Assembly (NCBI GenBank): GCA_031002005.1
Contig: CM061918.1
Location: 37,638,947 to 37,702,946, forward strand
Direction: 5' to 3'
DNA: 64,000 nucleotides
Source: Vandiemenella viatica
Taxonomy: Eukaryota > Arthropoda > Insecta > Orthoptera > Morabidae
Every line of letters begins with the position of its first letter. The first letter of the stretch is position 1. Shown in pieces: positions 22,422 to 33,214 of this stretch. Under the pieces are notes generated by a model that did not search any database, was not told where the DNA came from, and worked only from the letters and a program-made list of their open reading frames with translations. The position numbers and the translations under genes were made by a program.

Positions 22422-23065
22422 AAGTGATTAAATCTAGCAGAAATTATACCAATAATAGTAGATTAAATAAATAAAAATAGGATCGGATGCGATAGAAGAA
22501 GTTAGTGAATTTTGCTACTTAGAAAGTAAAATTACAACCGACGGCCGAAGCAGGAATGATGTTAAAAGCAGAATAGCACTAGCGAAAAGAGCCTTCATGA
22601 AAAAGAGAAATATTTTACTTTCAAGTATTGATCTATGTCTCAGAAAAATTTTTTTAAAACTCTACGAGTGGAGCATAGCACTTTATGGCAGCGAAGCATA
22701 TGATTTAGGAATACCAGAAAGAAGGAAGATTGAAGCATTTGAAATGTGGCACTATAGAAGGATTCTGAAAATTAAGTGGACGGGTAAAGTACGAAACGAT
22801 AGGCGAGGAAAGAAGTTTGTGGAATAGTCTTACAGAAAGAAGAGACAGGATGGTAGGTCATGTTTTGAGATATACAGGATTGGTTAACTTGTTAGTGGGG
22901 GGAACAGTCAAAGGTAAGAACTGCAGAGAAAGACACGGATTAGAATATATGAGGCAGATAATTGAGGTTGTGGGTTGTAAGGGGTATGTTGAGATGGTAA
23001 TGTTAGCGCAAGATTGGAAGAGATGGAGGATTTCATCAAATCAGTCGAGAGACTGATTAAAAAAA
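22422..23065 (+). pseudogene. Second, tandem copy of the LINE 3' end
   Basis: 22422-23058 repeats 21740-22395 in the same orientation with scattered substitutions. It includes ALYGSEAYDLGIPERRKIEA, then a shift, then MVGHVLRYTGLVNLLVGGTV and RISSNQSRD, and ends in an A-rich tail. The second unit begins inside the post-FADD region, so it is a local duplication rather than a separate full insertion. Its last 140 bases also occur at 1-140. Confidence 0.85.
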
Positions 23066-23764
23066 ATCACGTTTCACCCTGCTTCATGCCGGAATGGGTA
23101 GGGTCGTCATCGGAGGTTCTTGGGTTACTAACCCTCCTGCGACTCGTCCTATGTATTGTACCACCCAACAAACCTGGGTTCGTGTCGTTTTGGACTGCCA
23201 TACGAGAAGTGAAAGGACAGTGTTGGTGGAGAGCACCCCGTATTCCCCTCCTCCCACGCCCCACCAGCTGCTGTCTTCGCTTGAGCTCCGGTGTTGCCGG
23301 TTGGCCTCAGTGCCTCCGCAGCCGCCGCGGCGAGCAACGGAACACGCGCGCGAGGAACCAACACGATCCGCAACACCATCACCTGCCAGCCGCGCTCCAT
23401 GCTCCAGCCACTGCATGGCGGACCAATCAGCCTCGGTGATCACCTGCCTACCTGCTCAAGACATCACTTACAACGTGCTGTGCAGCTTGAGTTCGCAGTG
23501 ACACTAGTACTCGCGGAACATCGTGGTTACTGCTACATTTGACCATTTCGCACGATCCTCGTTGACTGGCAACTACCAAACGCAGGTGTACTACCCCAAC
23601 ATCGTCCACGGAATCTGTGGCTGTGACTTGCGTCTCCAGATCTACCTGCCTCTGGAGAATCTACTTGCTCCACAGACCCAACGTCCACATTACTACGAGG
23701 CTGGACTATTTATTCACAGTCAACAAATGATCCACTTGCTGCAGGACACTAACAGTGACATAGG
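23066..23764. repeat. GC-richer unclassified segment, duplicated at the window start
   Basis: Clearly GC-richer than its surroundings, with an Ala/Arg-coding stretch rich in CGCCGC near 23320-23350. Several overlapping frames exist but none resembles a known protein or is favoured. It is also present at about 141-839. It could be the leader of an LTR element or a CpG-rich host segment. Confidence 0.5.
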
Positions 23765-25940
23765 ACATTGCACCACCTGAAAGACATCATATGCCCTACT
23801 GTAGGATCTGGACACTTATCCAAGGCAACTGTCAGAGTCATAGGCACTCCTGCATTCCTACATTATGCCAGTTTCACTACTTCTGGGAACAGTGGCAGCG
23901 ATACACGTCTGCAATTGCCCGAACTGTTAGCAAAGACAATTCTTCGAGCAGACATATCTCCAATAGTGTCAGAAATTCAATGGACTGTATTTCGGTAGAG
24001 ATTGAGTGTCGTGATTGAATGACCAACTTCACCCAGTAACTGACAGTGATATACGCGTGTCCCGGACGTGGATACTCAATTCCACATTAAACCACTGTGC
24101 CAAATTGTGTGACTGCTTCGTTTCTGGAACGGCCACCCAGTGCTTCAGTGGTGTGAAACAGTTGATGTGACAGGCGCCATATTTACAGCCACTAAACTTT
24201 TGAAAGAGATTGAACACTGAGGAAAAGTTCACGATCTGATTTCGAACGTAACATTTCGATTTAGCTCGAAGCCTCGCGTTTTATCGTGCGATCAGCTGAC
24301 AGACTCACTGCTAAGATTAATCTTTCGGTAGATCAAATTTTCGATACTTCTCCTCTGCAATTGCAGGAAGCAAATGTCAGGCACCAAGCTGTAACGTCAT
24401 GTATTAATTACTGCTTCATAGTTTGTACTAACCGTGTTTAAAGACATCAGCTGTCTTATGGTGCTGTAGAGCTAAACTTGGGGAAATAGTCCATACTATT
24501 ATTTCTGCACGTGCCGAGTTAATTTATCTCTGCAATTACCGATCCTGCGTTTCCTGCTGCGAATCCGTGTGAAAGTTACAAAGTGACAATACACACTACC
24601 CGGCTGAGTTTCTCTCCTTTGTAACTTCCGCCGAGTGGCTTACATTCAGAAGTAAACGCAACCCGTACACTTCTTCATGCCGAATTATTCAGCAAAGTGA
24701 TTTTCCAACGAATATAGAGACTCGCTCTAAGGTAGTGTGACCAAAATTACTTTCCCAGTTTTGAACAGTTATAACATTTCCTGGCTGTTGGTAACGCAGT
24801 TTTCACCTATTCTCCTGCCTTCAGCTCTCTCGCAGTTGCGAGATAATTCTCCAAGTAAACAAGGCTGAAGATAGGTTCTCATTTCAATGAAAAATCTCTC
24901 TATTTTGCTGTGCGTTTTGTGATTTTCCCGGTGAAAATTTGATAAAATTCTTGACCACGGGCACGAATTTTCCTTTTTCTACGGTTGACGAGACACTAAC
25001 TTTATTGCTATCAATTCTCTATTTCTTGAAGTGAGATTTGTAATGCGTAGTGGATACGCTGTGTCCTATTTCGGAGCACGCGCCCTACGCCCGTTGGACG
25101 TTAGCCTCGGTGCGTGGGAGAACCGACATTCCACTCCAGCAAACCAGATTCGCTTCGGCGCCCACACTGCAGTCGCGATTGAGACGTAGCAGCACCACTG
25201 TTTTATGTGAAACAGAAGCGATCGATCTACTGTGCAAACCTGTATTTTGTCACTGTATCGAGAAAATTTAGAATAAGAGAAAAATCCAATGAACTCATAT
25301 GGAAAACCCATATGACATCGAAAGTAGTGTCGTTTAATCTGTGTTTCCCGCCGGTTGTGTTTATTGAGGACGATACAACTAAAATACTGCCGAAAAGTGT
25401 CTTTTGCTGACTGTGGAAAAACTTTGAAAATGCAAGCACGTACCAACCCATCCGGATAAACTTTCAGAAGTGCTCGAAAATGTATGTAGTGAACAGGGGT
25501 TTAGTAGTGCACTGACTGAGGAAATATAACTGAAACACCTTCATTTCGTATCAAGCTACCTTATAAGTTCTTTGCCCTTGTCAGTGAAGGTTGGTCATCA
25601 AGCGCCCAGAAAGTCGTGTCAGTCGCCAAAGAAGAGTGCAGAAAGTTGTGGTAGTAGGACGTAAGAAGAAGTGAAGCTAGGAGAGTGTTAGATACCGCAA
25701 TGAGAGCTGGCAGAGTGTCGTAGCTATGCTCATCACCCAGTACACGGCGCTCCTGATTCAGTCCTCAAGAAGGACTTCGCCAGGACTCGCCGACAATAGG
25801 TAAGTGATGTTCCTACCATAGACACGCTCTCATGACAGCACTAGTCATATGACTTAGGACAATAAACTAAACTATAACTGAAAGAAAGTATGTTTTCTCG
25901 GTGAGTCAGTTGCGTAAAATCTTCTCGGGTTTTCCACCGG
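23765..25940. other. Unclassified moderate-GC DNA
   Basis: No TE family or exon could be assigned. AATAGGTAAGTG near 25796 is a good 5' splice-site match, but there is no supporting exon. 25050-25270 has a 73-codon frame that resembles nothing I know. Confidence 0.4.
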
Positions 25941-25945
25941 GATAT

Positions 25946-26109
25946 CGCGTCAGTAAAAATAAAAGCGACGTTTCGGAGCATGCCTCTGGCTCCATCTTCC
26001 AGCGAAGTGTCGGATTTATAAAAGGGGGGACTCCCAAACTCCGACACTTCGCCAGAAGATGGAGCCAGAGGCAGTCTCCGAAACGTTGCTTTGTATTTTT
26101 ACTGACGCG
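25946..26109. mobile_element. Inverted-repeat element with paired hammerhead-like motifs, 1
   Basis: Two arms of about 69 bp (25946-26014 and 26041-26109) are inverted copies, about 90% alike, around a 26-bp loop. Each arm, read inward to outward, holds GAAGATGGAGCCAGAGGCA, a short stem closure (GCTCC or CTCC) and CGAAACGTYGC. This order resembles the CUGANGA...GAAAC core layout of hammerhead ribozymes as found in Penelope-like retroelements, with the first box altered. The similarity is by eye only. Confidence 0.5.
26053..26092 (+). ncRNA. Degenerate hammerhead-like motif
   Basis: CAGAAGA, then GGAG...CTCC as a possible stem II, then GAAACGTTGC. The invariant CUGAUGA box has two changes, so it is probably inactive. 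Confidence 0.25.
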
Positions 26110-26111
26110 CC

Positions 26112-26180
26112 AAACTATACCTACCGCCCACTTTTCGAAAAAAAAAAAGAAAAAAAACTCACCGCCCCCTTAAAAAAAAA
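26112..26180. repeat. A-rich simple sequence
   Basis: Two A-rich runs separated by a C-rich spacer; possible retroposon tail or low-complexity DNA. Confidence 0.6.
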
Positions 26181-26225
26181 AAAAACAGCAATAACTCCCT
26201 TTCCGCTCTGGTGTAATGTATAACA

Positions 26226-26283
<58 letters not shown>
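26226..26283. repeat. (AT)n(GT)n microsatellite
   Basis: About 11 AT units followed by about 18 GT units. Confidence 0.97.
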
Positions 26284-26288
<5 letters not shown>

Positions 26289-26482
26289 GATTAGATTTCT
26301 AAATATTGACAATATTAATGTATTGTTCAGTTTGATTAACAAATACATATTATATTTTAAAAAATCGGAGGGCTGCGCTCAGTGTATTAAGGCGCTAATT
26401 TTTCTGTAGTTGGTGCCTTATCTGCCCTCTTGTATCGCCGCATTCCACTATTGACATTCTGTTTATTTTCTTAGCTAATTAA

Positions 26483-26772
26483 GGAGCGTCCATAAACTAC
26501 GCTGCTCGGTCTAGGGGGGAGAGGAGTTGGCTGAAAACCTACCTGGGCTACGTGTGGGGGAAGGGGATTCCGAGCTAAGCCACGTAGTATCTCATTCATA
26601 TTATTTGTCACAAAAAATGAGTGACAGAACACACAACAGCATGTGGACATTTATTTCAGTCAGTTAATCATGTATGTAATTTACGATAGTGTGACAAGAA
26701 AAAATAGTACAAAATATCTTCTGGAATCAATAGGGAAGCCAAAATGGAGCTACGTGGTTTATGGACTCTCTC
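26483..26772. mobile_element. MITE family A copy 2, TAA target duplication
   Basis: The left end GGAGCGTCCATAAACTACG pairs with the right end CTACGTGGTTTATGGAC. Flanked by TAA at 26480-26482 and 26773-26775, as expected of PIF/Harbinger. It lacks the long C-rich block found in copies 1 and 4. Confidence 0.85.
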
Positions 26773-26775
26773 TAA

Positions 26776-27036
26776 ATTGCTGACTAAATCGTCTTTTGAC
26801 TATAGGAATGCAATTAAAAACTACTTTAATGCATCCCTTAAAGCAGGATATAATACTGGAAAGCAGGGGCTGGTGGTTGCTCCTCAACGCCCCCTAATTT
26901 GTCTTGGACCAGAAACATCCCTGTAACGTCTTCAAAAGCCACCAGTGGCGGTACCGCCTCCCTTGAGAACCACTGGTTTTATGTGTAGTCTAGACTCTAG
27001 TCCACAATGCTCAAAGAAGATTTTCTCGATTTTTAA
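26776..27036. other. Unclassified DNA
   Basis: No gene or repeat recognised. Confidence 0.4.
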
Positions 27037-27050
27037 ATAGTCAGTAACAT

Positions 27051-27313
27051 ATTTATGAATTTTTCTCGGGAAACAAACGGAGTAATATTATTATTTATAC
27101 ACAATATTTCCGCGACACAATACTCCGTCGCCATCTTCAGGCGTAGTAGAAAGACTTGAAGTTTGCCTAGAGCGCGTTGTTTACGACTGCACCTGAAGAT
27201 GGCGATGGAGTTTATGTCGCCAAAATATTGTGTATAAATAATATTACTCGGTTTATTTCCCGGGAAACATTCATAAATAAACAACGCCGAGAAAAACTGC
27301 TTTCATTTATAGG
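27051..27313. mobile_element. Inverted-repeat element with paired hammerhead-like motifs, 2
   Basis: Arms 27051-27143 and 27190-27278 are inverted copies around a 46-bp centre. Each arm has CTGAAGATGGCGA, a short self-paired stretch (GGCGA with TCGCC on the plus-strand arm) and then AAATATTGTG. The outside is flanked by TAGTCAGTAAYAT at 27038-27050 and 27314-27326, a probable target duplication of 13 bp with one mismatch. It has the same architecture as the element at 25946-26109 but an unrelated outer sequence. Confidence 0.55.
27191..27233 (+). ncRNA. Degenerate hammerhead-like motif
   Basis: CTGAAGA, a perfect 6-bp stem TGGCGA/TCGCCA, then AAAT where GAAA would be required. Probably a dead relic. 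Confidence 0.25.
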
Positions 27314-27364
27314 TAGTCAGTAATATAATTGTGATATAAACGATGTACAATTGTCTTCAGACAG

Positions 27365-27980
27365 AAATTAGATAGAATTTATCCTGTGTTCCCCAGACCA
27401 GAAATCCTGTGCGTCCTTCCATTTAATCTCACTAATCCCAACAACATCTAACTTAAGTTGTTCCATCTCCCTTTTTAAGTTTTCTAACCTACCTGCCCTA
27501 TTCAGACTTCTAACATTCCACGCTCCGACTCGTAGAATGTTTCTATCCATTCTGATGACTCCTCCCTGAGCAGTCCCCACCCGGAGATCCGATTGGGGGA
27601 CTATTTTACCTCCGGAATATTTTACCCAGGAAGAAGCCATCATGATATATGTAATTTGAGAGGATTACATGTCCTCGGGATACCCTTTGGGTCTTTAATG
27701 CAGTGGTTTCCCGTTGCCTTCTGCATCCCCATGCCGTTGATCATTTCTGATTCATCCGCCTTTAGGGGCCGTTTCCAACCCCAAGGGCAAGAGGGTGCCC
27801 TGAACCGCTCCCCGCTCTTCCGCCCTCCTTTCGGAGGCCGTTGGCAAGCAGTGGGTGATTCCTTATACCGGGAATCTTTCAGTCGCCAGAGCCTCGTCCG
27901 TGCAAACAGGGTGCACCACGTGAAGGAGAGGTTGACATTTGGTTGGAAAAGGCTAGTATAGCCTCTCCCAAACCCTTACA
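27365..27980 (-). pseudogene. LINE 5' UTR and endonuclease N-terminus
   Basis: The minus-strand frame starting at 27643 reads MMASSWVKYSGGKIVPQSDL, then ILRVGAWNVRSLNRAGRLEN and LDVVGISEIKW. This is the start of an apurinic-type endonuclease (N-V-R-S-L, then E-x-K/R-W) of insect endonuclease-reverse-transcriptase LINEs. About 320 bp of GC-rich 5' leader precedes it up to 27980. The frame ends at about 27365, so only the first part of the nuclease remains and the catalytic His and later Asp are absent. Likely the same family as 21250-23065. Confidence 0.8.
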
Positions 27981-27984
27981 CCCC

Positions 27985-28900
27985 AGAATTTATATATATA
28001 ACGACAAAAATGGCAAAGAGAGAAACTGTTTCATCTGGCACAAGAAAAATCTTCGCGTAGAAAGACAAACGAGAAAACAAAATAAATAGTTCTTACATAT
28101 AATATTGTAACAAAGTATAGACTTCACAAAAAAAGTTTTAATCAACATTTGCCAAAAATTGAGTATGATGAATCCAGGATCCAATTTTTTCCTTTTTTTT
28201 TCAAGTTGTTTGTTACGAAAAGACAGAACGTTAAATCAGAAGAGAGATTAAACTAGTCAGACGGTAATATACGAAAGTTTTCGCCGTTTGTTCTATCGTT
28301 TTTATGCAATAGCTACTGCATCTCGACAAAGAAAACACATTTCTAGATAATGGCAGTCAAAGTTTTTGAACCTTTATTTCTTTACAACATCTCCTAGCAT
28401 CCTCGATAAAAACCTAAAGATATTTTACATGCTCTATACAGATCTAGGTCAAATAGCATCTACGGAAAGTTACTCATCCCTCTCCCCTTTTCAGAAAAAA
28501 AACTGGCTCCTTAAATACAAGCCGAGAACGAAGTTCGGACCTCTGTTCGGCACCAAGCCACTAAATTCTATCACTGTTCGAACTAACTTCTTCGACAGGC
28601 GACTCAATAAATTTCTCAATTCTCTTGACTCGCAACAACTACAAATGAAAACTTACCAGCTCGCTTAATATAATTAATGGTCGTGGACATGTGTTACCTT
28701 CCAGCTACAATGCTACATGTCGGAATTCACATTCAGCAACGCTGTATTCACGACCGAGATGAACTTACGTTATTGCTTATACCCGGTTCATTCTCAACTG
28801 GCGGCTCAGGGTGAAGTTCCCCAGCCCCACCCCCTCCTCTCTCCTCCTTTCCTACCTCTCCGATCTGACTGCTTTGTCCATGTAGATGAGTGGTGTTAAG
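27985..28900. other. Unclassified AT-rich DNA
   Basis: A 100-codon plus frame at 28366-28668 starts MNLYFFTTSPSILDKN and matches no family I know; it is probably chance. Pyrimidine-rich DNA lies at 28820-28860. Confidence 0.4.
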
Positions 28901-28904
28901 TTAA

Positions 28905-29066
28905 CGCGCTATAGTATTAAGTCTCGGTATTTGCGTTGGTGGAGGAGCACCATGATGTTGTGCTATCTGATTGAGCAATGGTAATGGTATAAATTTCCAC
29001 CATCGAAACTTGGGCGCCAGCGAAGGAGAGGTGGTAGCACACAGTTCCTAATCCTCAGTGTGCCAA
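28905..29066 (+). mobile_element. SINE-3 copy, 5' part
   Basis: GAGAGGTGGTAGCACACAG and TTCCTAATCCTCAGTGTGCC match the SINE-3 copy at 45940-46320. The copy is interrupted by a family B MITE and resumes at 29496. Confidence 0.6.
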
Positions 29067-29492
29067 GGGGGCGTCCATAAATTACATGATGTGAAATAGG
29101 GGGGGGGGACGGAAATTTCATCAAATCTCTCCAAGAGGGAGAGGGGGGGGGGGGGGGGGGTCAACGGAAATCTCACGTGAGGTTTGGTTATGGAAATTTT
29201 TGTTGGACTGTAGAGCTAAAAAAAAAAGTCTACAAATGACGCGAAAGTCGATTTTAGGAGGGTTTTCCGTCGAAAAGTGGGGGTGTAATCGGCTTTGGAA
29301 GGGTGAGACCTAAGAATAAAAAGGTCTACAAAAAGTTGCGAGGGCTACTTGTAGGGGGGGGGGGGGGGTCTCCCGGGGCGAATCTCACCAGAGGGGGGGA
29401 GGGCCAGACCAGATCTCACGAAGTCTCACCAGAGAAGGGGGGGGGGGGTCGGAAATCCGGAAAAACACCTCACGTAATTTATGGATGCCCCC
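29067..29492. mobile_element. MITE family B copy 2, nested in SINE-3
   Basis: Ends GGGGGCGTCCATAAATTACA and the matching CACGTAATTTATGGATGCC. Flanked by CAA (29064-29066 and 29493-29495). The plus strand contains several G runs of 8 to 18. Confidence 0.85.
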
Positions 29493-29495
29493 CAA

Positions 29496-29765
29496 AGTCC
29501 TGGGTAAATTCAAAGCTGCTCGCATTCCGTATGGAGTGACAATGTTGATGGTGATTAGAAATTAAAAGTCGGTGGACGCCCTTGTGTGTTTCGGAAGAGT
29601 AGGCCTGAATAGGACAACATAATGTTTCGCTCTCTACCATTTTTAATCTCTCACTCTCAACACAAGCAATACTGTACACTCTAGTCACCACATTCATACA
29701 CACATATAATTTAACACTGGGAAATCGCAACAGCTCATCTCCCCGCGAGGTTAACTCCCTCTGTA
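29496..29765 (+). mobile_element. SINE-3 copy, 3' part
   Basis: TTCGGAAGAGTAGGCCTGAA matches the complement of 49758-49785, and CTCTCACTCTCAACACAAGC and the following bases match 46180-46300. This restores one SINE-3 unit across the MITE. Confidence 0.65.
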
Positions 29766-29774
29766 CTAAACGCA

Positions 29775-30162
29775 TACCGAGCGTGGTGGGTGAGTGGTTA
29801 ACGCTCTGGCCTCGCATTCGGGAGGACGTGGGTTCGAATCCCCGTCCGGGCATCCAGATTTCCTTTTTTACTTCTGGCTTTACGCCTCGTCGACGTCGAG
29901 GTCATTAGAGGCTGGATGGGACTGCAGACAAGGAACGGAAAGGAATTCGGCCTTGGCCTTTTGAAGGAAGCCTCCCGGCATGGCCTGAAGTGATTTGGGG
30001 GAACCATCAGATTTCCATGGTCTCTCCAAATCACTCCAGGTGAATGCCGGGATGCTTCCTTCAAAAATGGCATAGCATCACTTCTTTCAGTTCCTTCCCC
30101 CCAGTCCTTTGCCGTCTCTAATGACCTCGACGTCGACGAGGCGTAAGCCATAAGGGATTAAA
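29775..30162 (+). mobile_element. SINE-1a copy carrying a nested SINE
   Basis: Full tRNA-like head: A box region GTGGTGGGTGAGTGGTTAAC, anticodon-like CCTCGCATTC, B box GGGTTCGAATCC. The head is interrupted at 29864 and resumes at 30005, continuing to GACGAGGCGTAAGCC and a short A-rich end. The anticodon-loop sequence CTCGCAT resembles tRNA-Ala. Confidence 0.9.
29864..30004 (-). mobile_element. Nested SINE-1a, 5' truncated, opposite strand
   Basis: Starts (plus strand) with the T-run and GGCTTTACGCCTCGTCGACG of the SINE tail and stops inside the central domain. Flanked by CATCCAGATTTCC (29851-29863) and CATCAGATTTCC (30005-30016), a target duplication with one base lost. Confidence 0.9.
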
Positions 30163-30489
30163 AGTAGACGCGTGCACTCAGATATCTATTGCGCTGATAG
30201 TGTGTCCTAGATCGTAAGCTTTTTGAACTGAAACTTCTTTGGTCATGACAGAGAAGAATTTGTTAGCCTTACAAGTTAGGCATTACTTGTCAAATGTGTA
30301 TGCGCCGCAACGTTCTGTACATTCGCACTTAATATCTGCGCATGCATACTGGACTTCCTATGCATGCAAGCAACTGTCATTTAAGCTCATCTAAAACAGT
30401 GAATACGCGCTACTTCGTTCTGAATTAGTTGGCGATTCGTTTTACACGCATGTATATTTACATTTATACGTTTAAAACAATGTACACTG

Positions 30490-31156
30490 GAAGTTAAATA
30501 TATTGCGTAAAAAGCTCTGGTGCGTCCTCACTTAGAATATTGTTGTTCTGTATGGGATCCCTATCAAAATGGGTTAATGCATGCTTTGGAGGGCTTCCAA
30601 AGAAGAGCCGCCCGATTTGTGACAAGTAGCGTGTAGTTGGAGGGAAAGCGTAAGTGCGATGTTGAATGAGTTCGGTTGGGATGACCTGGAACACCGAACG
30701 CGTTGGTCTCGACAGAAGATAATTGAAAAATACATGACTAACTTATTTCGGAGTGACAACAAACAAATGTTACTACCGTCAACATTCATATCTAGGAATT
30801 ACCGCGAAAATAATAGAAATCAGGACCAGAACCGATTGATTTCTGTACTCATGTTTTCGACGAGCAATTAGGGAATGGAATAGGAAGCATTTACCGGACA
30901 AGTAAACTTAAAATCCGACAGGAGTAGCTTTCACTCCGGCTATCCTGGTCTGGGTTTTCCATGGTTTTCCCAGATCGCTCCAGGCGAATACCGGGATGGT
31001 TCCTAAAAATAGCCCACGGGCACCTCCTGCCATATCCCGTACGGTATATCCCTTCCTATGCACAAATGATTACACATTAGGATTGGTGCAATGCACAATC
31101 CGCCACTCACTTTTAGTGAATAAGGAATGATAATGATAATAATAATAATAATAATA
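30490..31156 (+). pseudogene. CR1/L2-like LINE, RT C-terminal end and 3' UTR
   Basis: Pieces in order: RPHLEYC-like remnant near 30520, SWRESVSAMLNEFGWDDLEH, then LFRSDNKQMLLPSTFISRN, matching the better minus-strand copy at 48425-49207. The 3' UTR (30900-31105) contains the 60-bp domain shared with SINE-1 and ends in an (ATA)n/GATAAT tail at 31128-31156. Stops show it is inactive. Confidence 0.8.
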
Positions 31157-31159
31157 ACA

Positions 31160-32100
31160 TACGTATGTGTTTCACGAGTATGCCTAAACTGTACCGAGGA
31201 TGTTAAAACCAATTTTCTTTAATGCTCACGTGACGTCAGACGATACTTTTATATCCGGAGGAGACGCCATTATTAAACAATGGTACATGCACCAGCATTT
31301 TTAGTGGCATTTTGTTGGTAGTTTTTTGTTTAATTATGTGTGTTCGATGTAGATGGTTTCGTTATATGCCCTGATCACTGTTATGGTAAGAAAATATATT
31401 TTGACTTATATTTACATGGCGATAGACTGAATGTATTAATGGGCGTGTGATAAAAGCTCTTATTTTCATGCAGAAATATTGGCATTTGTATTTTCAGTAG
31501 TGGGAATGAGTTAATTAAGCTTACAAAAATTATATAAATTATGATCCATAAATCAGCGTTCAACTCAATTTTGACGGGCTTAGAAGTTAGTTGCTGACGA
31601 AATTTATGCACACTGATGCATGCACCAGTATTTTTAGTTGCTTTAGTTTTGAGCCAAAAATTTGTGTTCAACGCGTCATTTTTGACGTCCTTAGAAGCTA
31701 CTTATTAACGAAAATTGATTGTAAGGACGGTTGTCAGATAATTTTATGCAATATGTTTACCGATATAAAAGATCTAAATACAAAGTATTGACCAAAGCTA
31801 GACGTAATATTCTTATAATCTCGCGAAGAGTGCTTTAAAATTTTAGTAATTTTCATTCGTTTAGAAGAATAACTTGGACATAGTTCCTATTTACTGCACA
31901 AATGCAATAACGGTAGTATGATTTGTCCACTCGAACGCGAAAGAAACGTAAGAAAGTATACAGGGAAAAATAAATAAACATAGGAAAAATACAAAGAAGT
32001 TCGGGTGCACACATTAATGCACGCATCATTTTTTTTTACTCTCAGCTGAAGCCTGAGAGGAGGGCTGCTGTAAGGGCTCAGGGATCAGTTTCATCCGCCC
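31160..32100. other. Unclassified AT-rich DNA
   Basis: No gene. Two segments around 31290 and 31620 repeat TGCACCAGNATTTTTAGTNGC, suggesting a diverged local duplication. Confidence 0.4.
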
Positions 32101-32103
32101 TAA

Positions 32104-32467
32104 GGGAGCTTCCATTAATTACGTGAGGTGTTTTTCTGAACCCCTTCTCCCTAAGACGACTTGAGATTTTGGGCGAGAAACCCCCCCCCCCTAATGCTGC
32201 TTATCGACCTAGTAGTTTTTTGATACCTTTTTTTAATCTCTCCTGCTTCCGATAGGTGTTATCCCCCCCCCCCCAAGTCTGTATCTGCGTCGTTACTAGA
32301 CCTTATAAACCCTTCCCCCCCCCTATAGTGGTCATCCGTATCGTCTGTGGAATTTTTTTTAGCTCTAGTGTCCTTGAAGAGTTTCAAAATCTTACTTGAG
32401 ATTTCGGTCGAACCCCCTCTCCCCTCACCGCTCCCCTATTTCACCTCACGTAATAAATGGACGTCCC
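32104..32467. mobile_element. MITE family B copy 3, TAA target duplication
   Basis: Ends GGGAGCTTCCATTAATTACG and CACGTAATAAATGGACGTCCC. Flanked by TAA at 32101-32103 and 32468-32470. C-rich runs lie on the plus strand. Confidence 0.88.
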
Positions 32468-32477
32468 TAACCTTAGG

Positions 32478-32636
32478 AGATGGAATGGGGAGGAGTTCGG
32501 TCATGGCCTTTAAACGGAACCATCCCGGCATTCGCCTGGAGGGGCTGCGAAATACCATAGAAAACCGAGGTCGGGATGGCCGGGCGGGGGTTTGACTCCC
32601 ATCCTCCCGAATATGCCAGGCTAGCGCTCTGAGTTT
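32478..32636 (-). mobile_element. SINE-1 copy, diverged
   Basis: On the plus strand: GTCATGGCCTTTAAACGGAA, then CATCCCGGCATTCGCCTGGA and TCCTCCCGAATATGCCAGGC. The B box is altered (GGGTTTGACTCC in plus orientation). Confidence 0.75.
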
Positions 32637-32869
32637 GGCGTAGGCGCCTCATAGACGTGAAAGTCTCCGCTAGGCTGAACAGCCGGCAATGCGGAAGAGA
32701 GTGCTGGTGGAATGTGGGTTAATCGATCCAGTGCGCTTATGTTTGTCAACACTCCGCCTGTTTCCGCGTGCAGCCGTTGCATAGCTTAGCTCAGTGCACA
32801 GTAGGTGAGTTATTGACTGGCCGATTCTCAAAACATTGCAAGCCGTATGGCTTACTTCACACTAAACTA

Positions 32870-33210
32870 CAGTAGAACTCCAATTATCCGAACTCCGATT
32901 ATCCGAATCGCCGATTATCCGAATCGCTTTTTTAGTTAAGACGGAGACATATTGCGTAAAAGCTACTCCTGTATTATAAAAACCAACCCAAAGTTCGGAT
33001 GACTGTAGCATTGTTTACCGAGTTGTACGGCGAAATTTTCATCCCTGAAGTGTAAAAGCACCAAAAAAAACCTTGGAAAAGAAGGCATTTAAGCATACAA
33101 ACAATAATTAATTAAAATAGACCCTTTCTCGGAAAAAATCAGATTATCCGAATTTTTATTATTCGAATGGGGTCCCGTCCTAATTGATTCGGATAATTGG
33201 AGTCCTACTT
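32870..33210. mobile_element. pogo/Tigger-like MITE
   Basis: The left end CAGTAGAACTCCAATTATCC is matched by the right end GGATAATTGGAGTCCTACTT. TA lies outside both ends (32868-32869 and 33211-33212). The left end repeats ATTATCCGAA three times. At 341 bp it has no coding capacity. Assignment to pogo rests on the TIR style and TA site. Confidence 0.8.
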
Positions 33211-33214
33211 TAAT

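Noticed and set aside
25780..25802. Host exon ending at AATAG/GTAAGTG
   Set aside because: Good donor consensus but no convincing reading frame or acceptor upstream.
26121..26348. 75-codon minus frame
   Set aside because: Codes for His-Thr and Tyr-Ile repeats from the microsatellite and adjacent homopolymers.
32104..32467. C-rich runs as telomere-like or satellite DNA
   Set aside because: They are interior parts of a MITE with clear terminal repeats and TAA duplications.
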